Positions 61,158 through 64,000 of a stretch of DNA of 64,000 nucleotides are shown piece by piece; positions within the stretch are counted from its first letter, which is position 1, and every line of letters starts with the position of its first letter. The stretch spans positions 544,001 through 608,000 of the forward strand of contig VWZX01008270.1 of the NCBI GenBank assembly GCA_013399015.1. Reading direction: 5' to 3'. The notes beneath the pieces are model-generated. The model had not been told where the DNA came from and did no database searches. It worked only from the letters and a program-made list of their open reading frames with translations. A program made the translations under genes and the position numbers. This DNA comes from Galbula dea (lineage: Eukaryota; Chordata; Aves; Piciformes; Galbulidae).

Positions 61158-64000
61158 AAGAGAACCATATGACATCACAGTTCTCCAAAAGATTGCTAGT
61201 AAGAAGATGAGTATTTTTCATAAAATAGTCATCATGTCAGGCATTGTGTTTGCCTTTGTCTTTTTGATTTTGCAAAACTTCCCTCATGGTCAAATGAGAC
61301 ACTTATTTAACTTTCTTGCATGAAGTTCCCCTAGAGAATACTCCCTAGAGAATGAACCTTCTCAGATATCTACTGGAGTCAGATGCTGATCCTCTTACCC
61401 TTGAAGAATACAGAAGAATCAGAGTATATTCTCAGACTCCAAGGCTCTCAAAGACATCCACTGAAGGCTCTGTTTTCTAAATAAAATGTGTCTCTACTTG
61501 CAGGAATGGGTGGGTGACCTAGTCATTTATTGATTTTACATTAAAAGGGTTTGCATTAGACAGGTGAAGTGTATAATAGATTCCAGTCCTGCAGACAAAT
61601 AAAGAGCTAAGCAGTGTGGACGTTCCTATGTCACTGTGAAATAGAAAAAGTGAGAAAGCTGTGATGGCATCAACACTAATCCCTCTGAAAGGCAGATGTT
61701 TTTTGATGTTATTTTACAACAGTGAGGAATTTTATAATTGTGTATTGCTACAGTTTCTGTTTTAATGACACTTCTCTACTTCTTAAAAATTCAGTGCTTG
61801 TCTGCTAATGTACAGTTATTCACAGAGGTTTCATTATTATCACAGATCACTTTTAAGAAAAATCTATTGAGTAGCACTACTTTTAGACTTGTTCAAAAAT
61901 ATTATATTTGAAGATATATACATAGAGAAGCTGAAGTATATTTATTTATTCATTTTACCCAATAATAGCACTTTGATGCTGAATGAACTTAAGAGATAGC
62001 TTTGCATTCATTTTTCCAAGTTTACATGTAAATAAAATACTCTGGTTTACACTTCTTTCAGCATTAAGAAGTGCATATAATAATATTATTCTTGCACAAG
62101 AAAATTAATTTTTCCTGTAATGGTATTGAAGGATTTCCATTTATATGCAGATTCTGACTTTTACCTTAGTGAAAATACATTCTTTGAAATAAGAACAGGA
62201 AAATAAACATTGATTAATAGAAAAAAATTGGAAAGGAAAAACGTTAGCTCTAGTCAAGGATGAATTAACTACCTGCTTATGAGCAACCCCACCTTCCCAA
62301 GAGGATTTCGTTTATTGGTATTTTATTTACTGAATGGCAAAAAAATCTCAAAACATCCAAATTGCCTTCATCTCATTGCTTTCCCTCTGCCTTATCACTA
62401 CTTCTTATTGCTCTAAACTATATATCTTCCTGACCTCTAAGGCTGGTGACTTTGAGATTGTACTTTACTCTTGCTATATTTAAAAATGGTATCTAATTTT
62501 CCCCTCTCCATTCTCCACAATATATCAGGAGGGAAAATGACCCTGGCTGCTCCAGCTCCTGACTGTTAGCCTACACAACTTCAGATTTGCTTCCTCATCC
62601 TCATCTTGGGACTCCTTAGTATTCACGTAATTATTCCACAGACTGAAACCATCACACCTTTCATTCTCACCAATTCAAAACACAAATGTAAATCAACTTC
62701 TACAGTGCTGTGTCCACCACACACTGGTAAGGAGACCTGACATGCCTGACTGCTCCACAGAGAACTCATAAGCTCTTTCTACTGTGTTTTGAGCTGCTGT
62801 GCATCTCCTTTTGACATTTGATCACAGAAACACAGCCTTTTACATTTCTCTCAAATATATCCATTGCTCCTAGGTTTCTAGTCCATACCTCCTTCCCTCA
62901 GCCTTATTCTGAACTTGAAAAAGTTGATGTCTCACTCAGTTGTCCCTGTAGAGGAGTCTGGTGCCATTTTGAGTGTTTTAGGGTATGCAAGATGCCCCCA
63001 CAGAGCTAAAAATGCTGGCATATGATCTCTGGGTCAAAACCACGACCTTTTGCTTTTGAAGGGACAGCAGCCTAGTGTGAAATTCAAAATATTCAGTGCC
63101 TGCTCTGGAGCACAGAGCTTGTGCACCATTGTCCTGCAATTTTCACATTGCAGACTCCCCCTACAATGATTGAGGGAGCCTTCCTCGGTAGAATGGGCCA
63201 GAGAAACCACAACAATAATGTTTAAACTCTGCAACACTTGCCACCACCACTGCTTGAGAGCATTATACTTGACTGAAAGCAAAAAACCTTAAAATACCAC
63301 AGAACAGACATATTCTGTGGATTTTACAGAACCAGCTGTACATGTAAGAAAACCCCCACAAATCAGAAATGAATAATTTAAGCAACACTGTCACATAGGA
63401 GAGAGAGATGGACATGCTGCAGATAAGGACTCTGTGAAAGAGAGATTTTTCTCTGTAGTGAAAATCAAAGAGCATATGAAAGTAGACATTTCTTGCATAT
63501 CCAAAAACAAAATATGGGGCTAACCCAAATATATGACTGCATCTTTGTTCCTTAGAAAGGTACAGATCAAATACCACCAGTATAGGTCATCCAGCATTAC
63601 AGTAGAGCAGCATTACTGTATTACATTCTTTCTACTGTCAAACTCAAGCTTTTTGATCAAATGCAAAATAGGGAGGCTTGTGGCAAGATGAATAACATCA
63701 GATCCTTTAGTCCTAATATCTCATTGAGATAAACAGGAATGGGACATCCAGAATAGTGTTGTCTCAGAGGTAACATTACTACCATTTACTAAAATAGATG
63801 AGAAGTTTTCCATTATGGGAGATTGTATTTTCTGTGACTTGCAGTTGTCTCTGTGCTGCTCACATGAAATTCATAATAGGTAGAAAAAATGTGGTTTTAT
63901 CAGACTGTTTTGTAAAACACAGTGTGAAGAGAGTTAAAGGTTGCTCCTTCACGTTTAGCTTCACATTTAACTTTGTTTACACTGTCACTGAAAATGAATT

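Larger units (their letters stand above)
53161..64000. other. Unique non-coding sequence
   Basis: No supported gene or clear transposon. Contains A-rich low-complexity tracts (53610-53640, 55851-55876, 58407-58430, 59840-59871) and the A run ending in an ambiguous base at 61157. The 113-codon frame at 54331-54672 has one hydrophobic stretch but no family I can name. The minus frames at 63034-63577 overlap and show no domain. Confidence 0.5.

Noticed and set aside
1..64000. CRISPR arrays, operons, phage or plasmid features
   Set aside because: No regularly spaced repeats, no tightly packed frames and no ribosome-binding pattern. The CR1 elements show that this is vertebrate nuclear DNA.

Overview
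The window reads as nuclear DNA of a bird. Several pieces of CR1, the dominant avian LINE, are present, with its characteristic 3' ends of ATTCTATG-type 8-mers. The first kilobase also holds what looks like an avian endogenous-retrovirus LTR. The base composition is AT-rich and open frames are short (126 codons at most). There are no operons, ribosome-binding sites or other prokaryotic features. The species cannot be fixed from the sequence alone.

No protein-coding gene, tRNA, rRNA or known ncRNA can be supported anywhere in the 64 kb. Every longer open frame examined is chance, low-complexity sequence, or the decayed coding sequence of a retroelement. The window is therefore best described as a gene desert or the inside of a very long intron. 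The two cannot be told apart from here.

Layout: 0.2-0.7 kb, probable solo LTR in plus orientation with TATA box and TGTC...GACA ends. 2.87-3.13 kb, minus-strand relic of the C-terminal end of a non-CR1 LINE (zinc-finger tail, then a (GAT)n 3' end), the most unusual object in the window. 3.29-3.37 kb, CR1 3' scrap. 3.96-4.02 kb, 30-bp tandem duplication. 8.80-9.17 kb, CR1 3' end (plus). 11.41-11.62 kb, CR1 3' end (minus). 11.6-35 kb, unique AT-rich sequence. 35.10-35.17 kb, old-type CR1 3' tail. 40.74-40.98 kb, CR1 reverse-transcriptase relic. 42.37 kb, strong 12-bp hairpin. 43.09-43.16 kb, CR1 3' scrap (minus). 45.35-45.75 kb, two complementary GGTT/CCAA low-complexity tracts. 52.64-53.16 kb, a GC-richer block that looks like a second LTR. 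53.2-64 kb, unique sequence with a 24-A run ending in the only ambiguous base.

Nothing here works together as a pathway. The biological content is a sparse fossil record of retroelements (CR1 of at least two ages, ERV LTRs, one foreign-looking LINE) in otherwise unique DNA. That unique DNA may contain conserved regulatory elements, but these cannot be recognised without comparison to other genomes.
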